Shown here piece by piece: positions 1-7,819 of a stretch of 64,000 bases of DNA. The stretch is from Chersky-840 sp963811775. GTDB lineage: Bacteria > Actinomycetota > Acidimicrobiia > Acidimicrobiales > UBA8190. A program made the position numbers and the translations under genes. Location: positions 1 through 64,000 of the forward strand of contig CAWESO010000009.1 in NCBI GenBank assembly GCA_963811775.1, read 5' to 3'. Positions within the stretch are counted from its first letter, which is position 1, and each line of letters begins with the position of its first letter. The notes under the pieces are model-generated. The model searched no databases, was not told where the DNA came from, and worked only from the letters and a program-made list of their open reading frames with translations.

Positions 1-46
1 TCGGCCCGGGAATCCTGGAGGCTCCTTCCCTTGAGAGGATGGAGCA

Positions 47-367
47 ATGCCAAGGAGATCCCCCTACCCCCCAGAGGTGCGTGAGCGGGCCGTCAAGATG
101 TTCGTCGAGCACCGCCACGAATACCCCTCGGAGTGGGCCGCCATGACGTCGGTGGCCACCAAGCTCGGCATGACGGCCGAGACGCTTCGGTCCTGGGTCC
201 GCCGGGCGCAGGTCGACGACGGTCGACGGCCCGGGCTCACGACCGATGAGCGCCAGAAGATGAAGGAGCTCGAGCGGGAGGTTAAAGAGCTCCGCCGAGC
301 CAACGAAATTCTCAAGGCGGCGTCGGTTTTCTTCGCGACCGAGCTCGACGGTCAACCGAAGAGGTAG
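47..367 (+). CDS. IS3-family transposase OrfA
   Basis: This 106-residue protein has the usual OrfA layout. An N-terminal helix-turn-helix (about residues 8-55, with a LRSWVRRAQ recognition helix) binds the IS ends. It is followed by a leucine-zipper-like coiled coil (about residues 68-95). The ATG follows a GGAGCA purine run. The stop TAG overlaps the OrfB start in TAGTG, so OrfB is probably translated by reinitiation. The shift-prone run GGTTTTC near 325 could also give some OrfAB fusion. Family assignment is firm. Confidence 0.92.
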   Translation: MPRRSPYPPEVRERAVKMFVEHRHEYPSEWAAMTSVATKLGMTAETLRSWVRRAQVDDGRRPGLTTDERQKMKELEREVKELRRANEILKAASVFFATELDGQPKR

Positions 368-1263
368 TGCGCTTCATCGACACCCATCGGGACCGCATCA
401 GCTCCGACGGGCTGCTGTGGGGAGTCGAGCCGATCTGCAAGGTGTTGCAGTTCGCTCCCGCCACCTACTACGCGGCCAAGGCCCGCCCCATCTGCGCCCG
501 GCGCCGGCGCGACGAGGCCCTGAAGCCCGAGATCGACAGGGTGCACGCCGAGAACCGCCGCGTGTACGGGGCGGACAAGGTCTGGACCCAGCTCAATCGG
601 GAGGGCACCCCGGTGGCCCGCTGCACCGTTGAGCGCCTCATGGGCGATCTGGGGCTCGTCGGCGTGCGTCGTGGAAGGCAATGGAGACGCACCACCATCG
701 GCGACGAGACACAAGATCGTCCGGCCGACCTCGTGGAGCGAAAGTTCGTCGCCGATGGCCCGAACCGACTCTGGGTGGCGGACCTGACCTACGTGAAGAC
801 GCATGTCGGCTTCGTCTACGTGGCCTTCGTGCTCGACGTCTTCAGCCGCTTCGTCGTCGGCTGGCAGGTCTCGACGTCGCTGCGATCCGACCTCGCTCTC
901 GACGCCCTGGAAATGGCCATCCACGCACGCCGAGCAGCGGGTCTCGACGGCCTCGTTCATCACTCGGACAGGGGCGTTCAATATCTCAGCATCCGCTACA
1001 CCGAGCGCCTCGGCGAGGTCGGAGTGGTCAACAGCGTGGGCAGCCGCGGTGACTCCTACGACAATGCGATGGCCGAATCCTTCAACGGGCTCTACAAGGC
1101 CGAGCTGATCTTCCACGAAGGCCCGTGGAAGGGGGTCGAGGACGTCGAGTGGGCGACGCTCGCCTACGTCGACTGGTTCAACCACCGCCGCATCCACAAC
1201 GAGATCGGCAAGATCCCGCCGGCAGAGTTCGAGGCCATCTACTACCGTCAGAACGCCGCATGA
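367..1263 (+). CDS. IS3-family transposase OrfB (DDE integrase)
   Basis: The protein is 298 residues, starts with GTG and contains an HTH_21 region followed by an rve-type integrase core. The catalytic triad is visible as WVADLTYV (Asp), HHSDRGVQY (Asp) and NAMAESFNGLYKAEL (Glu), with the normal D-D-35-E spacing. It catalyses excision and integration of this element. The frame is intact, so the copy is potentially active, given OrfA directly upstream. It is closely related in sequence to the second IS3 copy, whose OrfB is at 6872-7798. Confidence 0.93.
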   Translation: MRFIDTHRDRISSDGLLWGVEPICKVLQFAPATYYAAKARPICARRRRDEALKPEIDRVHAENRRVYGADKVWTQLNREGTPVARCTVERLMGDLGLVGVRRGRQWRRTTIGDETQDRPADLVERKFVADGPNRLWVADLTYVKTHVGFVYVAFVLDVFSRFVVGWQVSTSLRSDLALDALEMAIHARRAAGLDGLVHHSDRGVQYLSIRYTERLGEVGVVNSVGSRGDSYDNAMAESFNGLYKAELIFHEGPWKGVEDVEWATLAYVDWFNHRRIHNEIGKIPPAEFEAIYYRQNAA

Positions 1264-1315
1264 GAAGCAGTGCCTTCACAGACAACTGAGTCTCTAGGAA
1301 ACCCGGGCCGATTCA

Positions 1316-1731
1316 TGACAGGTTCCGGTTCGGGAAACCCAAGCGACTTCGATTCCTGCTTGGCCGCCGAGCAACAGACTGCCCAGAGTGTTCTCGGTGA
1401 TGAGAACGCTGCAAAGCGGACGGTGAAGGCAGACGTGACCAAGCAAATCAGGAGCGTCCGGCAGATCGAAACTGCGATCACAACTTTCATGCAACAGCTC
1501 GACGGCATCACTTGGCCGTCCTCCGTCCCACCCGTGGAGTCAGACGTGACGCAAGCTTTGGGCGACGAGAGGAGTACGTATGTGCAGGTTGCGGCTGACC
1601 TTGCCAGCGGCAAATCCTTCTCCACCGATAGTCAGACGATAACCACGGCCACGTCGGCAGTGGCCATCCAGCTGACCAGTATGGCCTCAGCCCTGGGTAT
1701 TCCTCCTCTGTCGTCGACTACACCCAGCTAG
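1316..1731 (+). pseudogene. 3' remnant of a secreted or lipoprotein-like gene truncated by the IS3 element
   Basis: An open frame runs out of the IS right end and continues to TAG at 1731. A GTG at 1270 inside the IS could start it artificially. The remaining roughly 138 residues are polar and Ala/Thr/Ser-rich with a likely helical middle (KRTVKADVTKQIRSVRQIE) and one Cys near the start. They resemble the exported C-terminal part of an actinobacterial lipoprotein. The signal peptide would have been lost with the 5' end. I do not recognise the family. Confidence 0.55.
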
Positions 1732-1865
1732 GTTGGATTCGGACGGGGCATCCGGCAATGCGCAGCTCTCAATGGGTCAGGGCCTGATTCTGGATTGCAC
1801 TGGCCTCAGTCCTCGCTCGGGTGCTCCAACACCAAGGACCACATCCCCTTGCCGCTGACCTTGCC

Positions 1866-2069
1866 CTAGCCGTTCATCCCTGAAGGAGCCGAAGGTCGCT
1901 CGATCATCGCCGGAGGGAGTGCAGGGTCATACCGCTGGGCCGATGACTTCGAGACTCCGGTGATAGGGGCGATGGGTCTGTAGCTGAACCCTTCGTGCCG
2001 CAGCAAGCTACAGGCGCTGACGCTGTGTGCCGACTCCATTTCCGCACCCGGCGCCAAGGTCTTTGCCAT
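1866..2069 (-). pseudogene. Internally deleted remnant of the HTH/DPEPHFY small-protein family
   Basis: The 67-residue frame matches the N-terminus of the protein at 34876-35490 (MAKTLAPGAEME versus VTKTMAPGREME; SYRPIAPITGVSKSS versus SYRKIAQLTGVSKSS). It then jumps directly to that protein's C-terminal DPALPPAMIERP block, so the middle has been deleted. Upstream DNA at about 2142-2215 also resembles 35539-35650, so the copy included the promoter region. The final DPEPHFY tail is lost. It supports the start codon chosen for the full-length relative. Confidence 0.6.
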
Positions 2070-2309
2070 GAACCCGTGGTGAAGGGCGCGGAGACGAAAG
2101 GTAAGGAATGGTTTGATGAGTTGGCACCAGGTGTCCCATGACAGAGCACAGATGTCCCAGGGAAACTGACATCGGACGAGGGGAGTGTCCTATGTCTCGC
2201 CTCAGTGAAGGACAGAAGCTGGCCCAAGGGAGCGGCGAATCCCTAGGGGTCGGATGAACTCTGATGTCGGGCAGCCTCGTCCGGCCCGTCGCCGTAACCT
2301 CGTCGATGC

Positions 2310-2525
2310 CTAATGCGTGAAGGGGACCATCCGGCCCGACTCCCGAAGGGCTTCGTGGTAGTCAGCTCGGGCAGTGTCCAGCGCCATCCTCAGTGCCTTC
2401 GCTTGTGCCCGAAGGTCAGGAGTGATTGTGGCTCCGCTCTCAAAGAGGTCCCCCGCGAACGCCGTGAAGGCCATCTCGGCCTCCTCGAATCGGCGCAACG
2501 CCACGATGGTCGGGTCCATTTCCAT
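2310..2525 (-). CDS. Hypothetical small helical protein
   Basis: This 71-residue protein starts MEMDPTIVALRRFEEAEMAF and continues as an amphipathic, charged, probably all-helical chain with no transmembrane segment or Cys. Codon use (G/C at third positions) looks coding. Its 5' end overlaps the end of the frame at 2440-2826 on the same strand. The family is not recognised; by its setting it is element cargo. Confidence 0.5.
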   Translation of the reverse strand: MEMDPTIVALRRFEEAEMAFTAFAGDLFESGATITPDLRAQAKALRMALDTARADYHEALRESGRMVPFTH

Positions 2526-2826
2526 CCCGAACCTCCTCGCCTCGTCTAAACCTCAAGCCTGCCACGGTCAAGGCTGCTCGACACGAGATTTTGGACGTGG
2601 CGACCGTCAGAAAGCCGATCATCCTCTCAAAGCCCCATGCGAGGGCAGCGGGGAAGGCCACGAAGCACACCGGAATCGCCAGGCCCATCAAAAGGCCAGT
2701 CAACAGTTGCACGGCGACGGCCAACCGGGAGCGGGGCTTCGGCTGGTCGTCCCAGAACCCCCGAGCCTCCCAGGAAGGCCCATCGAATAGGTCAATGTGC
2801 TGCACTCCCGGATGGGTCTGCGCCAC
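2440..2826 (-). CDS. Hypothetical membrane protein, C-terminus uncertain
   Basis: The first 75 residues look real: a polar N-terminus, then a strongly hydrophobic stretch (AVQLLTGLLMGLAIPVCF and on through FPAALAWGF) that could form one or two membrane helices. The last 45 residues are Arg/Gly-rich and overlap the better-supported gene at 2310-2525. The true frame may therefore have ended earlier or suffered a frameshift. Function unknown. Confidence 0.35.
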   Translation of the reverse strand: MAQTHPGVQHIDLFDGPSWEARGFWDDQPKPRSRLAVAVQLLTGLLMGLAIPVCFVAFPAALAWGFERMIGFLTVATSKISCRAALTVAGLRFRRGEEVRDGNGPDHRGVAPIRGGRDGLHGVRGGPL

Positions 2827-2939
2827 AGAGCAAGTCTACGACGGCAACTACCCAGCCTGGGCTTGTTCTTGCGCGCACACATCCCAATAAGCCCAGGACA
2901 CCGTCCGCCGGTTCCGCATCGCTGCACTCGGCCAACGAG

Positions 2940-3410
2940 GGTGAGTTCCTTGGAGCAGAATGCACCTTGGGCCCCCCGAAGACTGAGAAGGGGCGGAGAA
3001 CCGTCCAGATTCCAGCCAACGTATCACCCCATTGGACGATCATCTGACGCGATTCGGCGGTCGCGGACCCGATGGATGGCTCTTTCCCGGACATAGCGGC
3101 TCCGTGATCACTCCACGAACACTCGACCGACAGTGGGTGCGAGCGCGAGCCAGGGAAGCCATCGGCGAGACCGGACCTTCGCTTTCATGACATCAGGCAT
3201 CGCGGGCTGACGATGGTGGCTATGACCGGAGTCACGCTGGCTGAGATCATGGCCGCCGGCGGACACGGAAGTTCGGCAGCAGCTCTGAGGTACCAGCACA
3301 CTTCGCATGACCGGAGGACCGCCATTACTGAAGCGCTCACCGCCATGTCTGAGGGTCGCTTCGAACCTGTCTCGCCAACGAAGGGACACGCGGGGGCACG
3401 ACGGCCATAG
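2940..3410 (+). pseudogene. Decayed tyrosine-recombinase integrase, C-terminal half
   Basis: Pieces of a phage-type integrase are found in successive frames. They are a beta region (LGPPKTEKGRRTVQIPANV), then from about 3030 a frame with DGWLFPGHSG and ITPRTLDRQW, and from about 3180 a third frame with HDIRHRGLT, GGHGSSAAALRYQHTS and a TAG stop at 3408-3410. At least two frameshifts separate them. The HxxR and GH boxes match the intact integrase at 44944-46104 (FHDLRHSGLT, RYQHATEDR), so it is an old relative of that enzyme. Confidence 0.75.
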
Positions 3411-3586
3411 ATGCCGCGTCGGGCGGGGTCTCACCGGAGCATGCACGCTCGACAGACCGCACCAGCCGCCATCGACACCACAGGCGTAAATCCGCTGGTC
3501 AGCAACCAGATTCGGAGCCTCAGCCCCCGGCACAGTCGACTCAGGACAGGGCTGAAGGACGCGTCAGAAACGGACGAATGCGAGCG

Positions 3587-3635
3587 CGAGCAGTCCCAAC
3601 CGACTTCAATCCGAACCGCGCGCCCCTGGTCGATG
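3587..3635. repeat. Direct repeat DR1 (att-like) left of the XRE/NTase cassette
   Basis: A segment of about 49 bp beginning CGAGCAGTCCCAAC is repeated with about four mismatches at 4736-4784. Its first 13 bases also match the beginning of the tRNA-Glu attachment repeat (CGAGCAGCCCCAA) at 17316 and 46116. It lies 177 bp after the integrase remnant. It may be a diverged attachment site. Confidence 0.55.
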
Positions 3636-3728
3636 GGCCGGTGATCAGTGTGAGCTCCCCAACGGGCCACCGCTGATGCGAGCCAAACGGGGCTCCGCCA
3701 TCCACGCCGGTACTCCTCAGAGTATAGT

Positions 3729-3761
3729 CGATCGTTTATCTGATAGACAATCGGTTATACT
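3729..3761 (+). promoter_or_regulatory. Operator and promoter of the XRE gene
   Basis: An inverted repeat CGATCGTTTATC-t-GATAGACAATCG (3729-3753; 10 of 12 positions paired) is followed directly by the -10 box TATACT (3756-3761). The ATG at 3769 comes seven bases after the -10, so the transcript is probably leaderless or nearly so. An operator over the promoter is the usual layout for autoregulated XRE antitoxins. Confidence 0.6.
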
Positions 3762-3768
3762 CTGCAAC

Positions 3769-4113
3769 ATGGCACCACATCTCCTGCAGAGCCCGACCGT
3801 CGCCGGCAGCCTCATACTCGCGGCTCGACTCAAGGCGGGACTCACGCAGCGGCAACTGGCCGACAGACTCGGTGTCACCCAGCCCGTCGTGGCTGCCTAC
3901 GAATCGGGTCGCCGGCAGCCGACCATTCCAAGTTTGATGCGAATCGTGTCGGGTGCCGGCTTCGATCTCCGCCTGAGCCTCGCCCCTCACGAGGACCATG
4001 ACGAGGTTCTCGAGTCCCTTGAGAGGCAACGACCACGCGAAGAGCAAGAGCGCTGGCACGCCTCTCAGCGTGACATCGTGCACGCCGCTAGGCAGCGCCT
4101 CGATGAATCGTGA
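3769..4113 (+). CDS. XRE-family helix-turn-helix regulator (antitoxin-like)
   Basis: The 114-residue protein has a clear HTH_3 domain at about residues 16-70, with AGLTQRQLADRLGVTQPVVA and the follow-up YESGRRQPTIPSLMRI. A charged helical C-terminus (residues 80-114) could be the partner-binding part. I chose ATG 3769 over an upstream in-frame start at 3676 because the promoter and operator lie between the two. The stop overlaps the start of the nucleotidyltransferase gene by four bases, so the two are translationally coupled, as in toxin-antitoxin pairs. Confidence 0.82.
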   Translation: MAPHLLQSPTVAGSLILAARLKAGLTQRQLADRLGVTQPVVAAYESGRRQPTIPSLMRIVSGAGFDLRLSLAPHEDHDEVLESLERQRPREEQERWHASQRDIVHAARQRLDES

Positions 4114-4699
4114 CCAATCCAGAGGATCCGGAGGATCTTGACGCCGCAACGATCATCGGCACTCTCAATCGGCACGGAGTTCACTACGTCGTGATTGGCG
4201 CCCTCGCTGCTCAGCTGCAGGGTGCACCGATTCCGCGCACACGGGATATCGACATCACCCCGGCATCCGATGATGACAATCTGCAGCGATTGTCAGCGGC
4301 TCTGCACGAACTGAACGCCCGGATCAGGACCGCAGACGTCCCGGAGGGTTTGCCCTTCGATCATGACGGGGCGTCCCTGTCACGTGCTCGAATCTGGAAT
4401 CTGACCACACCCTTCGGTGAGTTCGATCTCTCATTTGTCCCGAGCGGAACAGAGGGTTACAACGATCTAGCTCGTCACGCGCACCTGCTATCTAGCTCGT
4501 CACGCGCACCTGCTTGAGTCGTACGGCCAGCTCGTTCCCGTTGCAGATCTCGACGATGTCATCAGGTCCAAGGAAGCAGCCGGAAGACCAAAGGACATCC
4601 TTCACCTTCCGATACTGCTGCAGACCAGTCAGCGCCTCCGTAATCACCGGAAGCGGGGAAGAGACACCGAGCGCGAAATCGGTCCTGACATCGGATTCT
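4110..4699 (+). pseudogene. Nucleotidyltransferase-fold protein broken by a 25-bp duplication
   Basis: The N-terminal part carries a nucleotidyltransferase signature: HYVVIGALAAQLQG followed by PRTRDIDITP (the DxD acidic pair). It belongs to the AbiEii/MNT-like or DUF6036-like group. A 25-bp tandem duplication at 4465-4514 shifts the frame, and the open frame then ends at 4517. Removing one unit restores a continuous reading (LESYGQLVPVADLDDVIRSK, then a basic tail) to TGA at 4697-4699. The protein would have been about 188 residues. It pairs with the XRE gene upstream; the toxin-like partner has been inactivated or the change is phase-variable. Confidence 0.75.
4465..4514. repeat. Perfect 25-bp tandem duplication inside the nucleotidyltransferase gene
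   Basis: Two identical 25-base units, each ATCTAGCTCGTCACGCGCAC followed by CTGCT, occupy 4465-4489 and 4490-4514. Because 25 is not a multiple of three, the duplication frameshifts the gene. Confidence 0.9.
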
Positions 4700-4735
4700 G
4701 AGCCAGAGAAGACCGCCAAACGGGGTCAACCTCAA

Positions 4736-4784
4736 CGAGCAGTCCCAATCGACTTCAATCCGAACCGCGCTCCCCTCGTCGAGG
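4736..4784. repeat. Direct repeat DR2 right of the XRE/NTase cassette
   Basis: This is the second copy of the repeat at 3587-3635. Together they bracket the cassette at 3676-4699, which suggests it moved, or can move, as a unit by recombination between the repeats. Confidence 0.55.
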
Positions 4785-5239
4785 GCTCCTCGACGAAGAA
4801 GTGCGATGACGTCATGGGTGGGGAACCGGTCAGGCGCGCTGCCCGTGGTACCGGTCTATTTCCTTCAACGCAATGGACAGGGCGACTCATTTCAAGGTCC
4901 CCGGATATGGCGAAGCTTCACCTGCCACAAGGGCCGGTCGGCTCCTACATCGCGGCCGTCATTGACCACGGGAGGGTCTGCTGGGCGGCTGTGCAGTTTT
5001 GGGTGCCCTTGGATTAGCCGCCGATTTGGACCGCCGCCTTCATGTCCCTGCTGCTGTCTTTTGGGTTGTGGCGATTGGCCTCCTGGCGCTCGCTCAGTAC
5101 CGAGCATTCCGCGATATGCGTCAGCAGCCTGACGACCGTAACGGCGCCTTGATTGATGCAAGGAATGAACTAGAGAAACTTAAGGCGATTGCTGAACCTG
5201 ATCTCCACTTCGTTGGTCTAAAGACTTTTCGCTAATACC

Positions 5240-5268
5240 TTGACGTAACTACGCCATTGTGACATACT
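5240..5268 (+). promoter_or_regulatory. Internal IS630 transposase promoter (leaderless)
   Basis: TTGACG (5240-5245), a 17-bp spacer and CATACT (5263-5268) form a near-consensus sigma-70 promoter. The GTG start at 5275 lies where transcription should begin, and no Shine-Dalgarno precedes it. The same arrangement occurs in copies 2 and 3. Confidence 0.65.
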
Positions 5269-5274
5269 GGTCGT

Positions 5275-6347
5275 GTGTCCGGTTCACGCGGCGCGCCGAA
5301 GCAGAGTGTCGGAAACGGGCGGGTCCGCCCCCGGCGTGACTTCGAGGCGCTCAAGAAGCGGCGCCTACGGGCGGCCGACATGTTCCGTCGAGGCAAGAGC
5401 CAAGCAGAAGTGGCCCAGGCTCTCGACGTCTCGGCCCAGAGTGCATCGCAGTGGTACCAGTTGTGGTCCAACGGGGGCCGAGACGCTCTTGTCGGCGCCG
5501 GACGAGCCGGTCGTCTTCCCCGTCTGTCGGATGATCAGCTGGCGGAGGTGGTGGCCGAGTTACAGCGAGGACCACGCGCCAATGGGTTCGCCACCGATCT
5601 GTGGACTCTGTCTCGCGTCTCCGATGTCATCGAGCGCGTGACCGGCGTGCGCTACGGACCGACCCAGACCTGGACCATCTTGCGTCAGCGTCTGGGCTGG
5701 ACCCGCCAGCGCCCGGCCCGCAGAGCGCTCGAGCGCAACGAGGACGCCGTCGCCACCTGGGTGTCACAGGAGTGGCCGCGCATAAAAAAAGCGCCAGGCG
5801 CCGGGGCGCCTGGATCGTCTTCCAGGACGAATCGGGGTTCAGCCTCCTCCCCGCGGTGAGGTCCACGTGGGCACCGCGAGGCCAGACGCCAGTGTTGCAC
5901 CACCACTTCAACTGGACCCGGCTGTCGATGTCGGCGGCTCTCGCCTACCGGGCCGACGGCAGCGAGGCCGCTCTCGTCTTCCAGATGCATGCCGGCTCCT
6001 ACAACACCGAGTCCCTCATCGAGTTCCTCGAGGAGTTCCACACGCACTTCAGCGGTGAGAAGGTGACGCTCATCTGGGACGGGCTCCCCTCTCACACCTC
6101 CAAAGCCATGAAGACCTGGCTGCAAACCCAGAGGCGCTGGCTCGTCGTCGAGCAGCTCCCTGGCTACTCACCCGACCTCAATCCGGTCGAGTTGCTGTGG
6201 GGAAACGTCAAAGGCCGGGAGCTGGCCAATCTTTGTCCTGACACCATGGACGAAGCGGAAGCGGCCGCCGACACCGCCCTCCTACGGGTGGGCAACAACA
6301 CCCAGCTCTGTTTCAACTTCCTTGCACACACCGGCCTCTCTTTGTGA
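5275..6347 (+). CDS. IS630-family transposase made by -1 ribosomal frameshift (copy 1)
   Basis: Two overlapping frames together encode about 357 residues. The first (5275-5859) carries a helix-turn-helix (about residues 24-60, KSQAEVAQALDVSAQSASQW) and a winged-helix region. The second supplies the DDE catalytic core: WIVFQDESGFS (Asp), LIWDGLPSHTSK (Asp) and LPGYSPDLNPVELLWGNVKG (Glu). The frames join at the A-run at 5784-5790. Neither frame alone has both DNA-binding and catalytic parts, so the fusion is the active transposase. Confidence 0.92.
5784..5813 (+). promoter_or_regulatory. Programmed -1 frameshift signal of IS630 copy 1
   Basis: The slippery heptamer A-AAA-AAA (5784-5790) is in the correct phase of the first frame. 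Three bases later comes a perfect hairpin CCAGGCGCC-GG-GGCGCCTGG (5794-5813), the classical stimulator. Equivalent signals lie at 16306-16312 and 24415-24421 on the other strand in copies 2 and 3. Confidence 0.85.
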
Positions 6348-6871
6348 CCGAGTAGTCACTCTATTAACGAAAGGTCTTTAGATGTGCATTTCGGAGACAT
6401 GGGCGAACCTGGATGGGTGCCGGTTAATCCTCATATTGCCCATGAGTATGCTTTCTACTGGGGGCGCTCCATCGGAGCTACGTGTATATCGGCTAGGCAT
6501 TGACAACGACGCGTCAGTTGATGCAGAAGATGTACGCTTTCGCGTCATGTCTGTCGAACCGCCTGGTGCGGCGGAAGACCTACCCTTCGATCTAACCTGG
6601 GCAGGGACCGGCGACCCCAAAACGACACTTAAAAGCAACGCATTCTCGCGGGTGGGAACGAGCACGCAATCCTATGCATTTTCGCTTGGCCTAATGACCG
6701 TCGCAACTGGGCAATAACGGGAGCCCCGATCGCGGCTCTGAAAGAGTCCTCAGCAAAGACGGTTCCCACGAAGGTCAATCTGGAGATTTGGTGGAATGGT
6801 CAGTGCCAAGACGCAGCGTCGGTCTGGATAATGAATCGCCCTGGGTTCGGTAGAGGCTTTTCTGTTAGGGA

Positions 6872-7798
6872 TTACGCGACCCGAGGGTCCTCGCTCTTGG
6901 CACAGTAGTGGTTCGCTTCGTACTCGGCCGGCGGGATCTTCCCGCAGGCGCCGTGGAGGCGGCGCTGGTTCCACCAGTGGACCCAGGCGGCCGTCGCAAG
7001 CTCGACCTGTTCGATGGTCTTCCACGGACCCCGGCGGTAGATGAGCTCGGCCTTGTAGAGGCCGTTGACGGTCTCAGCCAGGGCGTTATCGTAGGAGTCA
7101 CCTTTCGAACCGACCGAGGTGACCGCACCCTCCTCGGCTAGGCGCTCGGTGTAGCGGATAGCCAGATATTGCACGCCGCGATCGCTGTGGTGGACCAAGT
7201 CACCGAGGTCGCCTGCGGAGCGGGCCCAGATGGCCATCTCGAGGGCGTCGAGAGCGAGGTCGGCTCGGAGACTCTTCGAAACTCGCCAGCCGACGATGGC
7301 CCGGCTGAAGGCGTCGGTGATGAACGCCACGTAGCAGAACCCGGACCACGTCGACACGTAGGTGATGTCCGCCAGCCACAACCGGTTCGGAGCCACGGCG
7401 GTGAACTGCCGCTCGACGAGATCGGCGGGCCGAGTCCCGGCGTCGCCATCGGTGATGGTGGTTCGCTTGAACTTGCCCCGGCGCACTCCGACCAGCCCCA
7501 GGTTGCCCATCAGCCTCCCGACACGGTCCCGGCCGACATCGACACCTTCACGCTGCAGCTGGGTCCACACCTTGTCGACGCCATAGACGTCAAAGTTCTC
7601 CTGATGCACCCGGACGATCTCCGGTTCGAGCTCGGCATCCCGGACGGCGCGCTCAGACAGAGGACGGGTGATCGCTGCGTAATAGGTAGAGGGGGCGAAC
7701 TGCAGGACCCTGCAGATCGGCTCGACCCCGAACTCCTGGCGGTGTGTCGCGATGTAGCGGACTACTTGGCTGGGCGGTCGAGCTCCGCCGCGAAAAAA
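6872..7798 (-). CDS. IS3-family transposase OrfB part (second copy)
   Basis: The frame contains the HTH_21 and rve domains with the triad in LWLADITYVST (Asp), HHSDRGVQYL (Asp) and NALAETVNGLYKAELIY (Glu). Unlike the first copy it has no start codon at the OrfA stop (AGTAGTCCG). It does have a perfect slippery run T-TTT-TTC at 7792-7798 in phase with OrfA, so it is normally made as an OrfAB frameshift fusion. OrfA has been split by IS30, so no fusion can form now. Confidence 0.88.
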   Translation of the reverse strand, partial: FFRGGARPPSQVVRYIATHRQEFGVEPICRVLQFAPSTYYAAITRPLSERAVRDAELEPEIVRVHQENFDVYGVDKVWTQLQREGVDVGRDRVGRLMGNLGLVGVRRGKFKRTTITDGDAGTRPADLVERQFTAVAPNRLWLADITYVSTWSGFCYVAFITDAFSRAIVGWRVSKSLRADLALDALEMAIWARSAGDLGDLVHHSDRGVQYLAIRYTERLAEEGAVTSVGSKGDSYDNALAETVNGLYKAELIYRRGPWKTIEQVELATAAWVHWWNQRRLHGACGKIPPAEYEANHYCAKSEDPRVA

Positions 7799-7819
7799 GC
7801 TGACGCCGATTTCAAGATG
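7762..7819 (-). pseudogene. C-terminal fragment of the split IS3 OrfA
   Basis: Reading from the IS30 junction gives ILKSASAFFAAELDRPAK and a TAG stop at 7762-7764, which is the expected OrfA tail. It continues exactly from the N-terminal fragment at 9053-9327 once the IS30 element is removed. It contains the slippery site used to make OrfAB. Confidence 0.85.

Larger units (their letters stand above)
1..1315 (+). mobile_element. IS3-family insertion sequence, first copy (left tip cut by window edge)
   Basis: Two overlapping transposase frames lie between imperfect terminal inverted repeats. The left repeat starts TCGGCCCGGG at position 1. The right repeat, at about 1290-1315, reads TGAATCGGCCCGGG on the other strand. 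The right end therefore finishes in the CA typical of IS3 elements, and about four bases of the left tip (TGAA) are probably just outside the window. Total length is about 1.32 kb, normal for the family. The insertion cut the 5' end off the gene that follows. No target duplication can be checked because the left flank is missing. Confidence 0.9.
5221..6378 (+). mobile_element. IS630-family element, copy 1 (1158 bp)
   Basis: The element has inverted ends (AAGACTTTTCGCTAATA / AAGACCTTTCGTTAATA) and is flanked on both sides by TA (5219-5220 and 6379-6380), the target duplicated by this family. Copies 2 and 3 at 15718 and 23827 have exactly the same length. This copy differs from them by two synonymous changes in the transposase (Ser and Pro codons near residues 4 and 103). 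It lies in the opposite orientation and splits a membrane-protein gene. Confidence 0.95.
4999..6831 (+). pseudogene. Membrane-anchored protein gene interrupted by IS630 and frameshifted
   Basis: The left part (4999-5220) encodes one membrane helix (AAVFWVVAIGLLALAQY) and a basic juxtamembrane region. Joining it to the DNA after IS630 copy 1 restores the frame (HFVGL-DVHFGDMGEPGWVPV). The reading then shifts at a G run near 6465 into a frame with RVYRLGIDNDASVDAEDVRF. It shifts again near 6690 into NWAITGAPIAALKE, which runs to about 6829, where the second IS3 element begins. The predicted product was a single-pass membrane protein with a soluble beta-rich domain; family unknown. Confidence 0.55.

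Noticed and set aside
3587..3635. A tRNA gene in the att-like repeats
   Set aside because: The repeat resembles a tRNA 3' end only over the first 13 bases; no complete cloverleaf forms at DR1 or DR2.
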